Positions 35,911 through 47,991 of a stretch of DNA of 64,000 nt are shown in pieces. The stretch is taken from NCBI GenBank assembly GCA_947579605.1, contig OX388325.1:10039572-10103571 (forward strand). Reading direction: 5' to 3'. Position 1 is the stretch's first letter. Every line of letters begins with the position of its first letter. The translations under genes were made by a program, and so were the position numbers. The DNA comes from Athripsodes cinereus (lineage: Eukaryota; Arthropoda; Insecta; Trichoptera; Leptoceridae). The notes under the pieces were generated by a model. That model was not told the origin of the DNA and ran no database searches. It saw nothing but the letters and a program-made list of their open reading frames with translations.

Positions 35911-36359
35911 TATTCATTTACTTATTTTGTAATGTTTTTGAAAGAGATATCTTTAAAATACATATGACTACAGATAACAATATAACACAAGTCAAAAACC
36001 AGTAAAATTTACCAAAAACCTTTTAAATTACATTTCATACATACAGCGAGAATATTATGTTATTCATCCAGTGTGCTCCGCAATGGAGTATAAATTGTTA
36101 ACATCTTTAAATGCACCAAAAAGGAAAGAGAAGAAGGCCGTCTGAATTTAGAGAGAATGGGTAATAACAGAAAATAATAATGTTAAAAGAGAGTAATTAT
36201 CAAAAATGTTTATGGTGTAATTTATATTGGCTTCAAAAATATGCTCAAATTATAGATATCCATTATTTAATATTGAGAAGAGTGTATATCTCTATGTCAG
36301 ATGAAAAATACACTATGTATGTTGATTTTTTCCCCAATTAATATGTCATACACTGTCGA

Positions 36360-36740
36360 ACTAGCAGCCGATAAAGTATTGAACTTAATTGTTCCGGCGC
36401 CATTTAGACATGAGATCGCAATCTATTTGAGATCTGAAAAATGAGATCCCAAAAAGACGGTTGCTTCTAAGGTTTGCATAAAGCGTCTCTCGATTGGTGG
36501 ACCTTACATCGTGACAGTGAGAATGGTGGAATTGGTGAACGTTGTCCATGGACACCGAAAGTGATTACTTAAGCCAGCCTTGAGCCAATTCGTAAGCGTT
36601 GGGACACCTTTCTCACTTCTTCCGATTAGATTCTACACAATGTTGCATTGTGTAGACATGGTTCTCCAATCGAGGATTCTGATATTTTTTAGGTCACAGA
36701 TTAATACTGTGACAGCAGTAGGGTGGTATTTACAGAATTA
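36360..36740. other. Unclassified GC-richer segment
   Basis: It lies just before the IVS6/EF-hand exon and is less AT-rich than its flanks. It contains the short palindrome tctacacaatgttgcattgt-gtaga at about 36631-36655. Its origin was not recognised. Confidence 0.4.
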
Positions 36741-36789
36741 TTGACGTCTGACAATTATATTATGTAATGCATTAATTTATTTATTACAG

Positions 36790-36917
36790 ATGTTGAATCT
36801 TTTCGTTGCCGTCATCATGGATAACTTTGACTATCTGACCAGAGACTCCAGTATATTGGGAGCTCATCATTTAGATGAGTTTGTTAGGATATGGGCTGAA
36901 TATGATCCGAATGCAAC
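36790..36917 (+). CDS. cac: cac exon: end of IVS6, EF-hand start
   Basis: The acceptor is ttattacag (36781-36789) and the donor is gtaagt at 36918. The exon encodes [20 protein letters not shown], the inner end of IVS6, then [20 protein letters not shown], the start of the EF-hand-like domain with the first acidic ligands. It ends with AC of a Thr codon completed by the next exon. Confidence 0.95.
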
Positions 36918-37459
36918 GTAAGTAAATCACCCTTATTCATTCTTTACTTTCATATCAAAGCATCTGAAACTGAGTGAACATTGCCTCAATTTCTTAGTAG
37001 AATATTTTTCATATTTTTTATTGCATTTGACATTCTGGGCCCATAGATTCAATGGTAAATTTATCAGTCAATTAGCTGCATCGGTGATTTCTTCATGAAT
37101 ATCATCCCGACATTAATATGCCGAGGTCGCAATTTAAGCTTTCATAAGATAAGATTGAGTGAATATTCTCTGCTTTTGTCTGTGTGTAGATCCATCATTT
37201 AGCATTAAAAACATAATTTTGCATATTTTGTGATATTATAAAAACAAATTAATAAATAAACAAAAGAAGTGTTATTACCCTTACACATCCCAAACTTATC
37301 AGCAATGTCAATCAATGAGTGTCATAAAGCTTGTGAATCGGATCAGGCTGATTTAAAATATATTTTTCTATGGTGATATTCATCATATCCAGATATCTCA
37401 GAAGTGAAGTGTCTCGTATTTATCCACTCTTTTGACTTAAATTAATTTTAATTTTTCAG

Positions 37460-37662
37460 TGGCAAGATTCACTACACGGAAATGTATGACATGCTGAAGA
37501 ACATGGATCCTCCACTGGGGTTTGGCAATAAATGTCCCAACAGACTGGCGTACAAGAAGCTCATCCGTATGAACATGCCGTTGGATGATGAGGGGAAGGT
37601 CAATTTCACCACAACACTCTTTGCACTCATCAGAGAAAATCTTAGCATCAAAATGAGATCAG
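37460..37662 (+). CDS. cac: cac exon: EF-hand and pre-IQ region
   Basis: The acceptor is atttttcag (37451-37459) and the donor gtctgt at 37663 is a weak match to consensus. The exon encodes GKIHYTEMYDMLKNMDPPLG, FGNKCPNRLAYKKLIRMNMP, then LDDEGKVNFTTTLFALIREN and LSIKMRS. This is the second half of the EF-hand and the pre-IQ helix region that mediates calmodulin-dependent regulation in Cav channels. A tRNA-type SINE begins about 20 nt after the donor (see findings). Confidence 0.95.
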
Positions 37663-37683
37663 GTCTGTGAGAATATTATCAGA

Positions 37684-37867
37684 GTTCGTCGGTAGTCTGG
37701 AGGTAGAGTCTCGGCCTCGTGAACAGGGGGTCCGTGGTTCGATCCCAGGTGCCGGCAAACTTCCCTTTCACGACACAAGCTTTTAGCTTACTGTGAAAGG
37801 TGTATAAGGTTGTATTTGGGTTTATAACAAAACCCAGATATATCTTTTTTAAAAAAAAAAAAAAAAG
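37684..37867 (+). mobile_element. tRNA-derived SINE family 1, copy c
   Basis: This is the best-preserved + copy. The tRNA-like part runs gtcggta ... tgccggc, and these ends form a 7-bp acceptor-stem-like pairing. The B box is ggttcgatccc. It starts about 20 nt after the 5' splice site of the EF-hand exon. It shares the variants tagtctggagg and cagggggtccgtgg only with copy d. Confidence 0.9.
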
Positions 37868-37901
37868 AATAAAAAAAATTGATTTTTTTATAAATCGATG
37901 A

Positions 37902-38458
37902 TTTAAAGCACAAAAGACACATGTCCACTATTTAGGTAGAATTTTTTTTTTTTAAAAAAAGATATATCTGGGTTTTGTTATAAACCCAAATACAACCTTA
38001 TACACCTTTCACAGTAAGCTAAAAGCTTGTGTCGTGAAAGGGGAGTTTGCCGGCACCTGGGATCGAACCACGGACCCCCTGTTCACGAGGCCGAGACTCT
38101 ACCTCCAGACTACCGACGAACTTTAAATGAGTTAATATATGTACAAGATCGGTTGCAACGTCGTCTATGTCCTGATTACATAATTACCAATAATTCTTAT
38201 ATCATTATCGAAATATTTAACAAAAACCAGATGTCAAACATTTTTAAATTATCATTTTTTTGTGCACAGATGTAACATGTCACATAAGATATTTGAGAAT
38301 GTATTAATATCGACATAATTGACTCCTAAAAAGCACATTTCCACCAAGGACATCTTCTGAATTAATTTAAAATTAGTTAATTAATTTTGAATCTCAAACT
38401 TTCAAACCCTGTTTTCTCTAAACTGTCAAATGTGGACATGTGTCTTCTGTGCTTTAAA
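37902..38458. repeat. Inverted-repeat element enclosing SINE copy d
   Basis: tttaaagcaca-aagacacatgtccac at 37902-37928 is repeated in inverse orientation at 38432-38458 with one mismatch, with weaker pairing outside. SINE copy d and about 300 bp of AT-rich sequence lie between. It is possibly a MITE that received a SINE. Confidence 0.65.
37940..38121 (-). mobile_element. tRNA-derived SINE family 1, copy d (inverted)
   Basis: It is the reverse complement of copy c with one visible substitution in the body (ttccc against tcccc). It lies tail-to-tail with copy c, about 75-80 bp apart. An open frame at 38027-38275 is a by-product of the SINE, not a gene. Confidence 0.9.
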
Positions 38459-38639
38459 CCATCGAAATATATTATATTTGTTTGATACATACAAGTGAAC
38501 AGAGTTACAAAGCATTGAAAAGCTGTTCGGACTGTCTAGATATGGACACATTCTCACAAGTGAGAGCCAACATTGGGTGGACCAATATCACATGGAGAAG
38601 AAGATGTTAGAAGAAACTGATATCTAACAATTACGAGGT

Positions 38640-38745
38640 GGTCTATAACCTGGTGATAGAGATTTAAACTTTAAATTAAGATATCCCGAGTCGAAATCCT
38701 GCTCCACCTTACTTGGGTTTATTTCAAATCCAGATTCATCTTTTA
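38640..38745 (+). repeat. Old SINE (family 3)
   Basis: atatcccgagtcgaaatcct is followed by gctccacctt and acttgggtttatttcaaatc-cagattcatctttt; the middle is deleted. Confidence 0.6.
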
Positions 38746-38799
38746 TGAAGTTAAAATTAAATAACTGTTAGTCCATTAATTGAAAAAAAATTAACGACT

Positions 38800-39275
38800 A
38801 TCATACACATTTCTATAAATCCCTCCATATTTATACAATTTCTAATACATGCATGCCAATTTCTTTTTCTCAACACGCGGCCATCCTTGATCCACATGTT
38901 CAAGCCCCATTATTATTATTTTGAATAGACAATTCACACTGATCAAGTTAGTCCCAAACTAAAATATGAATCTTGTATTATGGGTACTAACGCAACGACA
39001 CACATACATGTAACACCCAGACCCAGGACAATTTGAAAAGGGTCATTCTTCATTTTGCTCTGGCCGGGAATTGAACACGGGACCTCGTGACTCCAAGGCA
39101 AGAGCATTACCTCTGCGCCACATTGGCCGTTATCCCCCTTCTTTCAGATAAATATACTTTTTTGATTATCATTCCATTCTCTCCACATTTTCAAGTAACT
39201 GCAACTTATTTACATGCATTCTATCCACAACACTTCTCCTACATCCACTCATTATCCAATTTTTACCAATTTATA
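38800..39275. repeat. Dispersed repeat family D, copy 3, with SINE inside
   Basis: The left part (38815-38925) and right part (39131-39275) match family D copies 1 and 2; the SINE family 2 copy interrupts it. The right part continues to the 3' splice site of the IQ exon (39283). Confidence 0.65.
38928..39130 (-). mobile_element. tRNA-derived SINE family 2, inverted copy
   Basis: Read on the - strand it has an A box (gtggcgcagaggtaatgctc), ttgccttggagtcacgaggt, a decayed B box (gtgttcaattcccggccaga) and the same body as 32195-32427. It ends about 150 nt before the IQ exon. Confidence 0.85.
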
Positions 39276-39282
39276 TTTACAG

Positions 39283-39494
39283 CGGAAGAAATGGACCAAG
39301 CAGATGAAGAACTACGCGAGACTATCAGTCACATTTGGCCGTTGCAAGCAAAGAAGATTTTAGATCTTTTAGTTCCTAAGGTGGACACACTCAACGCTGG
39401 GAAAATGACTGTGGGGAAGATATACGCGGGACTTTTAATACTGGAAAGTTGGAGAACAACGAGGTTTGGTCAAGTGGAACCATCGGGTATACCG
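39283..39494 (+). CDS. cac: cac exon: IQ domain
   Basis: The acceptor is atatttacag (39273-39282) and the donor is gtaagc at 39495. The phase is 1 in, 0 out. The exon encodes AEEMDQADEELRETISHIWP, LQAKKILDLLVPKVDTLNAG, then KMTVGKIYAGLLILESWRTT and RFGQVEPSGIP. The VGKIYAGLLILESWR stretch is the IQ-type calmodulin-binding helix. The upstream 3' splice site region lies in a dispersed repeat (family D, with a SINE inserted). Confidence 0.95.
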
Positions 39495-39694
39495 GTAAGC
39501 TGGAAGATTGTTAATCTTTTCAACCTGTAGCTGGGTTAAAATATGTGACAGAAATATAAAACATTTTCTCTTTGAGAGTCTGGAATGAAATTGATTTCCC
39601 ATTATTTTCTACAAGTTCTTAAAGCAGGCTTCTGTAAAAGGAAGAAATAGAACTTCCACTTTTTCTGTTAGTTGTCAAGTATCCCAGAAAAGGC

Positions 39695-39890
39695 ATATAT
39701 TGATAAAATATCACAAATGAGATATTAAACATCTCCAATTCAGCAGTTATGAAGTATACTGCCACCCGTCCTAAATATCTTATTATTGGTTTACATAGAG
39801 GACAACCTGTATGCTTATTACATGCAGCAGTTAGTCAACTCACCACTCCCTTTGTGGGTGATGCCATGATGGCGTAGATAATTAAATTAA
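39695..39890 (+). repeat. MITE-like family A, near-complete copy
   Basis: Contains catctccaattcagcagtta, tgaagtatactgcca-cccgtcct, ggacaacctgtatgctta and ccactccctttgtgggtga. Confidence 0.7.
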
Positions 39891-42184
39891 TTTCTGTCAC
39901 TATTTTAACACAGATAGACACTTATTTTTTTTATTTGAATTAATTTTTTTCTTAATATTAAGTATATATAAAAACATATTTTATCATATTTGAATAAAAA
40001 AATATTGATTTTTCTCATTACGTAATTTATATTTTAAATTTATTTTCTCGCCAGTATTAATAATTAGAAATCACATACTTTTATATGTATTATTTAATTT
40101 TTATAATTTGTACATATTTTTAGATATCGTTTTTCGTTTTTATTTCATTTATCGACGCCTCAAAATGTAAAATGTCTGAATCCATGAAAAAAAAATTAGA
40201 AATTATTTTTCTTTGCCTAAATCAAAGTTTTTTTGTATGACTAAATATGGGAATTTGTAATTTTTTTGAATTTAATACAAAATGTGTAAATTAGTAAATA
40301 ATGAAGATTGATATTTTACATATTGAGGTTTTTTTTTCTGTAGATATTTCGCATTTGTACTCAGTGTTCGTATGAGTGTTGTCGTTTGTAAAAACAAAAA
40401 AACTTTAAAATTACCATATTCATTTTTTGAAACATCAATATTTAGTTGTATTGTATTTTCAATTTTGTTTTTTTTCTTTTATCTTTGTCTATGGTTTATT
40501 CGGTGCATTAATGTTGCACTGTTTTGTAAATGATCATCTTTTACCATAGCCGTATTGCGCATCTTGAGATGATGTCTGTATAGAGGCGGTTTTGCATTTA
40601 ACATGTATTTTAAAGTCAATTTTTTTTATACATTTGTATGTCTTTTTTCTAAAATCTACTTATTGTAATCTGTTGAGGTTTGAAAGAGAAACCACAAACA
40701 ATAATTACCTTTAAAAAAGTATTAAGAGTGGTGATTTTGCTTCTGTTCCCCACAATTAAGATATCTATTTAGTAAATAGAAACAGCAATACGGCTCATGA
40801 ACATTTATTTATTTATTTATCAACTTGCAAATTTGAAATCTCAACCTTCAAATTATTCAATATTTTTTTTTTGTTTATTTTGGTGTGGGAAATTATTTTA
40901 TATTTATTTTTATATATATTTGTTAGTCATTGGAAGAAAATACAATTGGCTGTGTACAAACAATATTTCTAAATTTATTGTTCAAAATGTTAGAATTGAT
41001 TTTATAAACTTTAGTATTTTTTTATTAGTTTTCATCTTAATTTATTCTGTCATTTGTGTGCAGGTAGATAGAATGTTCTTTTCTTTATTCGAAAATAATG
41101 CAAACAACTGTCAAAATATAGAAAAGTGTTCGCAAGGGTAGGAATAAAAACTGCTCGATTCTTTCTACCTACCCTGCAAGGGAAACAGCATGATGATATT
41201 GATGTCATTGGTGTGAAACAAAAATATATATTGCGATAACGTTTATGGAACCTTAATTCAGAAAATATTTGTATTAGGTTTCTGGTTTAGTATTAATGTC
41301 ATTGTTGACAATTAAGCATTGCGCATTAAAGTTAAGCACAAAAATATTTTTTATTATTGTTTGACAGTTGTTTTGTATAATTATCACGTTAATTATGATT
41401 TTCTTTTCATATAAAAAATATGTGCTATTTATAAGAATGTACTTAGCATTATTACGTCAGTGTGTTATTGATGTTTTACTGTGATAGTTCCCTTTTTATT
41501 AAATAGTTTAAATTATGGTCTAAGTTGAGAAGAACCTTTCTGTAGTGTTGATTGGTAGTCTGGTTCTGTGTTGCCATTGATATGAAAGTTATTATTAAAA
41601 AGTAATAATTGTGTAATTAATTATTATTAGGTTTATAAAGTGCGTATGTCCCGTAGGTTCATCGTCGTCGTCATAGAAATATAATCTTTATGATATGCGA
41701 CAGTTAGGTTGTGTTCCCCATGTTATCTGTCTTGTAAATAATGCAATTCTCACATTTTATGATCATTTTAATTCTCATTTTTTACTTCCGATTGGCCGAA
41801 AAGTCCTTGGATTCCAAAATAGATGATCTGCAAGTTTGTCCATTGTGTGCGGTACATTATGAAATAATGGGCCAATATGCCATTGCTTGTGAACCCCTCA
41901 ACTAGTCATATGACATTTTTGACAATTCTTGAAATTGTATAATTTCACAATTGAGTGACAGCTACCTGACGATTGACATTACATAATAACCAAATTGACA
42001 AAAAAAAAATTAATAAACAATATTTTTTTTTTATAAAAATGTTACAAAAAAATATCTACATATTACATACAAAATATAAAAAAAGTTCACAAAGAAAAAA
42101 TTCACTCTTCTGGCGAAGCAAATATAGCTTGTGTCCAGACAGTGTTGTGTTAAATATATATTATGTATATTTATTTATTTACGG

Positions 42185-42372
42185 AGATCGTCGGTAGCCT
42201 GGGGGTAGAGTCTCGGCCTCGTGAACATGGGGTCCGTGGTTCGATCCCAGGTGCCGGCAAACTCCCCTTTCACGACACAAGCTTTTAGTAGCTTGCTGTG
42301 AAAGGTGTATAAGGTTGTATTTGGGTTTATAACAAAAACTCAGATATATCTTTTTTTTTAAAAAAAAAAATT
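42185..42372 (+). mobile_element. tRNA-derived SINE family 1, copy e
   Basis: gtcggtagcctgggggtaga head, intact B box ggttcgatccc, gcttttagtagcttgctgtg variant shared with copy a, and the gggtttataacaaaaactca-gatatatcttttt tail with poly(A). Confidence 0.9.
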
Positions 42373-42907
42373 TGCCTTTTACACAATATTTTTTTACATA
42401 GGTACAATATCATAACAAAACAAAACATAGGTACCAAACACAATATTAATAAATCAATATTACAAACATATATAAAAAACATGGGTAGGTATATAAAGGA
42501 GGAAGGGTTCCTGCTGAGATGTTGATTCCTGTATATACTGAGTACTCGAAAGATTGATTATTAGCTATTTTAGCAGCTCAATTTTATTACATTAACAAAA
42601 CAAGAGCATAATTTTTACTTTGAAATATGGCATTAATTTTGTAATTCTTTTCCATTTTTTTATCACAAAATAACTAGACATTTTTTTGTAGCAAAACCAC
42701 CGCAAGGGCCCATCCAAGAATCATATTACCTCCTGAAGAATAGGGTCTTTAACACCTCCACAATCTTTATATTATCTTATATGTGTGAGAATTGCATTTG
42801 TATTGTCTAGTTGGGTGATTATTATTACTTGTATGTGTGTGTGTATATATTATTACCATCTTTACTTCACCTTATAGAGAGAGTAAAACCCTATTAATAT
42901 TATGTCT

Positions 42908-42922
42908 CCCCCCCCCCCCCCC
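42908..42922. repeat. 15-nt poly-C run
   Basis: An uninterrupted run of C in an otherwise AT-rich intron. Rare here, and possibly length-polymorphic. Confidence 0.9.
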
Positions 42923-45900
42923 TATTGGAAGTCATATTGGTGTGTGTATGTATGTTGTACCGTCCCTACAATGGAATGTGTTGTTGTTTATTGCGTCCAC
43001 AGGCGGAGTACACAGGCAATAGTCCCACTGCTGTAAACCAAGCGGTACTATTTTATATTTTTTCGGTTACATTATTAACTTACTCATTCTACTATTCTTC
43101 TTTTTATTAATTATATTATCATTATTATATATTTATATATTATTATTTTTTAAATTATATCTATTTCTACTTCTACTACTTTTTCTCATTATTATATAAT
43201 TATATAATGCTTGGTTGATATTTATTATTATTATTTTTATTTATAACAACGTTCCAAAGTCAAACATTTCGTCTGCCATGCTTGTTTGGAATTCCACTTT
43301 ACTGTCTCATGAATATGTATACTTTTCTTTTAGATTATAAATGTTTTTTGGACATACGCCCATCTTCAGTAATAATGAATTATAACTAGTTAAAAATAAA
43401 CAGAGTTTTTTATTTTATATTATTTTTTAATTTAAATTCAAATGAACCTTAATAGTGTTTCCTCTTCGAAAATCTAAAAGTTGAATATAAATATCAATCG
43501 CACAATTTCATAGACGAGCTATCCAAATTTTCTTAAAATCACACGCAGATAAATATTATATTTCACTTTTTTGCATTCGTATGATTGCCCAAGCAACCTT
43601 AATATTGTAGATAAACAAGAAATTTCCTTGTTTCCTTTCATTTCTTATTTTCTTCATCCTTAACTCTTTTTTGTGCTGTGCACAACAATTGCGATTGCTT
43701 CGTTCCATTAATCAGGCTCTCAATATTATTGAAAATCCAGTTCTTCAACACGTAAAAAGTGTTTTTCTATATTACGATTTCACAAAAAAGAGAAGATATT
43801 AGAAGTAAACATTTGTTTGCGTTCTGGTCGACCATCAAAGTGGCTTAGAAATTTGACATTCTGTATCCTAGAAATCTTTGCAAGGGTATATGCAGCTTTC
43901 TGTAGGAGGAAGAAGTTCACACGGGATAGAGCAGATTGGAAAGAAAAATGCGAAACTATGCTGCAAACCAATCCACATTAGAATTAAAACCGTGGAATGA
44001 AAAATATTTTAGCCAGTTGACCTTAGAAATTTCTTACTGAAATATTAGATTCTAAGGGCTATTCTTTATTTTCAAACAAATATAGCAGATGATTAAATAT
44101 GACAATTCATCAATTTTTCTCTTCAACAATATGATTTGTAATTTTTCCTATTGACCGCACCTGAATTGAACATATATTATTAATTATTTATTATTATTAC
44201 AATCTATAGTTTTTATTTTTGCCGCATCAGCATCTCGTTTATGCCTGTGCATATTTTTTGTAATTTATCAACTATCATGCAATCAAATTAAATGCTAACA
44301 ATTTGCAATACAATTACTACTACATATTTATTACGTATTTGAAATATGCAGATATTTCTTGTAGAACCTTACTGTGTCTTGTTTTTGTATCTTTTTTGTT
44401 TGAAGAAACTCTTTTCTATCAATTTTATATCTAAAAACATTTTTTCCTTTATTTAGTTGCAAATAAACTTTTTGATTTGTGTGATTTGGGTAAATTTATC
44501 CCAAATAATTTTATTAACTATTTACAAAATATATATATACTGTATTAATAACATTTTAAAGAGAAAAATCCAATAACATAGTCATTAAAATTTAAAAAAT
44601 TATAATCTCTTTCTGTACTTAAAATGCTTTGTAAATTATTTATGTTTTTACCTTTATAGATTAAAAAATTTACACAAAAAGGTGTCACCCAACGTGGGGC
44701 ATCAAATTTACAAATTGGCTCTGAGAATACAGTTTATTGATACTTCATAATGATAATTCACGAATTTATTTTGAAAAAATCTTTATTCTTTTGATAGTAA
44801 ACAGTTTACCGAAAAATCAAGTTGCGAAATGAATCACATTCATTGAAATTTGAAAGATTCTATATTTAAGATTCATTAAATTAATTTTTTTTTATCTAAG
44901 CATGAAACAATGTTTTTATTTAAATTCAAGATCTGTTTTTTATTGTCACTCTTATCCTTTCTTTCTCCCTTACAATTTTCTACCACTATTCTAAAAAGCA
45001 TTGCACTCCTGCATGTCAAAATAAATTGCACAAAATTCTATAATTTTTTCTCTTTAACTGTATTACTTTTCCAAAGTTTTCTATTGAATTCAGCATATTT
45101 TCTATCACTTTTTCTTCCTTCCATATTTCTGCATATTTCAATACGTAAATATATTATAAAATTCAATATTCCATACTTACGACGCTATGAGCTAATAGAA
45201 CATAACAATACTTTTATTTTCGTATAGCATAGTCACCATAGACAAAATTAGATAATAGTTAGACCATAGATTAAAACAATAAACCAAGGATTTAATAAAA
45301 ATATTTACTTTACTTTATTATATTTTTTGTATATTTACATTTTATGTTCATTTGTTATTTTTTATTTGAAAAATTATTTGATTTTTGAATATATCTCAAA
45401 AATGTTTATTAAATTAATTTCAAAACTAAGTTAATTTTAATTTTTATAATTAATTTTGAGTAGAATTTTATGTTTTTCTGTTTTGCTCTATTTTTATATC
45501 AAATTTAACATTTAAAAACTAAGACAGCATATTAAATTAGACTTAAATAAAGCGATTATTATAGAAAATAGAAAAATATAGTTACAATCGAAAAAGCGTA
45601 GAAAACTAGCTAAAGCATTCCAAGACTTCCATAGATTCTCCTTTAGATTTATAGATAATATTGTAGATTTTTAGCTTAGAAGTAATTTTTAAATTTGATA
45701 TTTTTTATGAACTTGTTTTCTGGCTTTTGTGTTTGTTTTGTGAATAGTCAAAATGAATTTAAAAGTTTTTTAAATAGTTATTTTTCAAGTATTTTTAGAC
45801 TAATATTTTTAGCATATTTTTTATATTTTGTATTTAATTTCAACCGAAAATTAAGCTCTCCATCTTCTCTAAATCCTACAACATAACTTAACCGCAATTT

Positions 45901-47459
45901 TTAGGTGAAATTTCATAGAATTAATTATTATTTTATTTTGGTATTTTGTAGATTAAACCTTCAATTTTATTTTAATTTTTGCAATATTTAATCTTTAAGG
46001 GGAAGTTAATATTAGAGGTTGTGATTTTTTATTCAAGCTTGTATTTTTTATCAGTCGTATGATGCTGTAAAATTGGATATATTTTATAGTTTGTAATTTT
46101 TTTTTGTATATTGATTATTCTCAAAATTACCTCATGTAGATAGAATGCTGTTTGTTTTTTTGTAGATTTTATTATTTTTTTCTTCTGCATATTTTTGTAA
46201 TGATTTGACGTTACAATTTTTTTCATGTTTTAATTTTGTAAAATATTTGTTTTTTATTGTAAAATATATCCTTTTTTTATTTTATGCTTGTACATATTTT
46301 TATAAAACCTACAAACTAACTGATTTTTCTCCAAATTATGTCTTGTCCATTTATTTTAAATGCATTTATCAATAACATATTTTAATCATAGCTTGTAAAA
46401 TTTGACGCATCACCCATTATCTTAAATAAAATATCCATTTAAAAAAATTCTACAACAAATTCCTCCAAACTATATAGAACAATTGTACAAATATATTTCT
46501 TTATATTTCACTCTTACTTTTCACCATGTATATTGTGTAGATAACTTTTGCATCTAAACCTCAAAACTATTTCAAGCATTTGAAATCAACCTTCAACATT
46601 TCTTAATTTGAAATATTAAATATGGAGGCGAAAATGAAAACAGCTGTTTTTTGACAGTTGAAATATTTTTACTGTAATAAGGATGAAATAATAAAAAATA
46701 CATATTATGCGCCAAGTAAAATTTCAAATTAAGAATGAAGAATCGATTTTTTTGCACAGCATGTAATTTGCTGTTATGCAACATTTAAAAACTTCTTTAA
46801 AAACATTCTATAATACATTCTTACACAATTCGGAACTCCTATTCAAAACTTTAAAAATATATTCTCATTATCATTCATATTCCTAAATTAGGTTAGTATT
46901 TTCTAGGTTAGGAAGTTAAATTCTTATTAAATCAAGAAACATAGGTAGAAATTTGAATTCTGAAGTTTATTTTAGATTTAGTGAGTTTAGTTTTATTTTA
47001 TACGATGTTATTTTTAAGAAATTTTAAAGTTTAATTCTATTTAATATATTTTTTTTGGTGCAATAATTATAGAGATAATCTTGTGAATATGTTTTTCTAT
47101 TCTAAATAACATTCTTTTTTATTTTACAAAGGTTTTGTGTATAATTAAAAAGTCAAACTGCTTATATAATGGCAATATTATGCAAAATGATGTATTTGGT
47201 GCTTTTTATATCAGCAAAGTATTGCTTGATAAGAAATGAAAAGATTACTTTTTACATTTTATATTTATGTATATGCTCTTAAGATACAATAATCACAAAA
47301 AAATACATGACACATTGCAAAACAATCACTCAAGATCCATAGACTTTGATGTCAAAGATTTTCCCTTTGAGTTCATAAAGAATTAAGCTCTCAAAGTCAC
47401 AAAATCTTTGAATTTCAAAATCATGAAAGGTCATGGCTACAGGTTATAAAAAAATAACT

Positions 47460-47646
47460 CTTGAGATCACAAAACACGCATCTACTGAGATCACCAAATC
47501 TTACCTCTTGAGTTCGAAGTTGTTGCCTCTTGATGTTACAAAAACTTGACCTGCTGAGCTGATGTATCTTTGACATCTTGATATCACATACTCTTACGTC
47601 TTAAGATCACTTACTCTTACCTCTTGAGGTCACAAAACCTTTGCTG
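47460..47646. repeat. Minisatellite, 8 units of 22-25 bp
   Basis: Units begin at 47460, 47485, 47507, 47529, 47554, 47577, 47600 and 47623, with consensus close to cttgagatcacaaaatctta-cct. More degenerate units may reach back to about 47340. It ends 134 nt before the optional exon 47780. Confidence 0.8.
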
Positions 47647-47779
47647 TTGCATTTTACACATTTTTTAAAATAAATACGATAATCTTTGTATGGAAAATTA
47701 CCCATGAGAATATCTCTCGACACAACATTGCACATTGTTCTTTATAACTAAACCCAATCCTCCACAAACCGCAAAACAG

Positions 47780-47991
47780 AAGGCGTCATTCTTTAACTGC
47801 CTGTTGGACATGGCCGCCGGCCTAAGCGGACCCACTGGGTCGAGGGCTGGCTCTCTGTCTGAGCCTGGGGCAGAGAAACCTCTTGTACCCGATGCAGAAC
47901 ATAATGGAACCACTGAACACCCTACAACAGATGAACATCAACCTTTGGCTTCACTAGCCAGAAGGAACACTGTGCGGAACAGATCTCTCAG
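47780..47991 (+). CDS. cac: cac probable optional C-terminal exon
   Basis: The acceptor is aaaacag (47773-47779), weak, with a pyrimidine/branch-like stretch at 47736-47765. The donor is gtaaga at 47992. The open frame from 47780 is phase 0, matching the end of the IQ exon: KASFFNCLLDMAAGLSGPTG, then a Ser/Pro/Glu-rich stretch, HQPLASLARRNTVRNRSL and a split Arg. Base composition is far more GC-rich than the flanks, which supports coding use. It leaves phase 2, so it cannot join the exon at 53392 directly and needs a 3n+1 partner. I do not recognise the sequence from a specific insect isoform. Confidence 0.7.

Larger units (their letters stand above)
39495..47779. other. 8.3-kb intron between IQ exon and optional C-terminal exon
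   Basis: It holds a family A copy (39695-39890), a family 1 SINE (42185-42372), a 15-nt C run (42908-42922) and a 23-bp minisatellite (47460-47646). The rest, especially 40-42 kb and 43-47 kb, is AT-rich with no exon I can support. Confidence 0.6.

Noticed and set aside
37684..37754. Possible tRNA gene (A and B boxes, pairing ends); same at 42185, 32195 and others.
   Set aside because: The tRNA-like part is always followed by a conserved non-tRNA body and A/T-rich tail and is repeated in several places, so these are SINEs.
38027..38275. Open frame of 82 codons.
   Set aside because: It is a translation of the inverted SINE copy d and its flank; the same peptide-like pattern appears at other SINE copies.
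41050..41141. Possible exon after gtgtgcag at 41055-41062 with an open frame.
   Set aside because: It is an AT-rich frame with no similarity to the Cav tail, no donor in suitable phase, and no known insert expected there.
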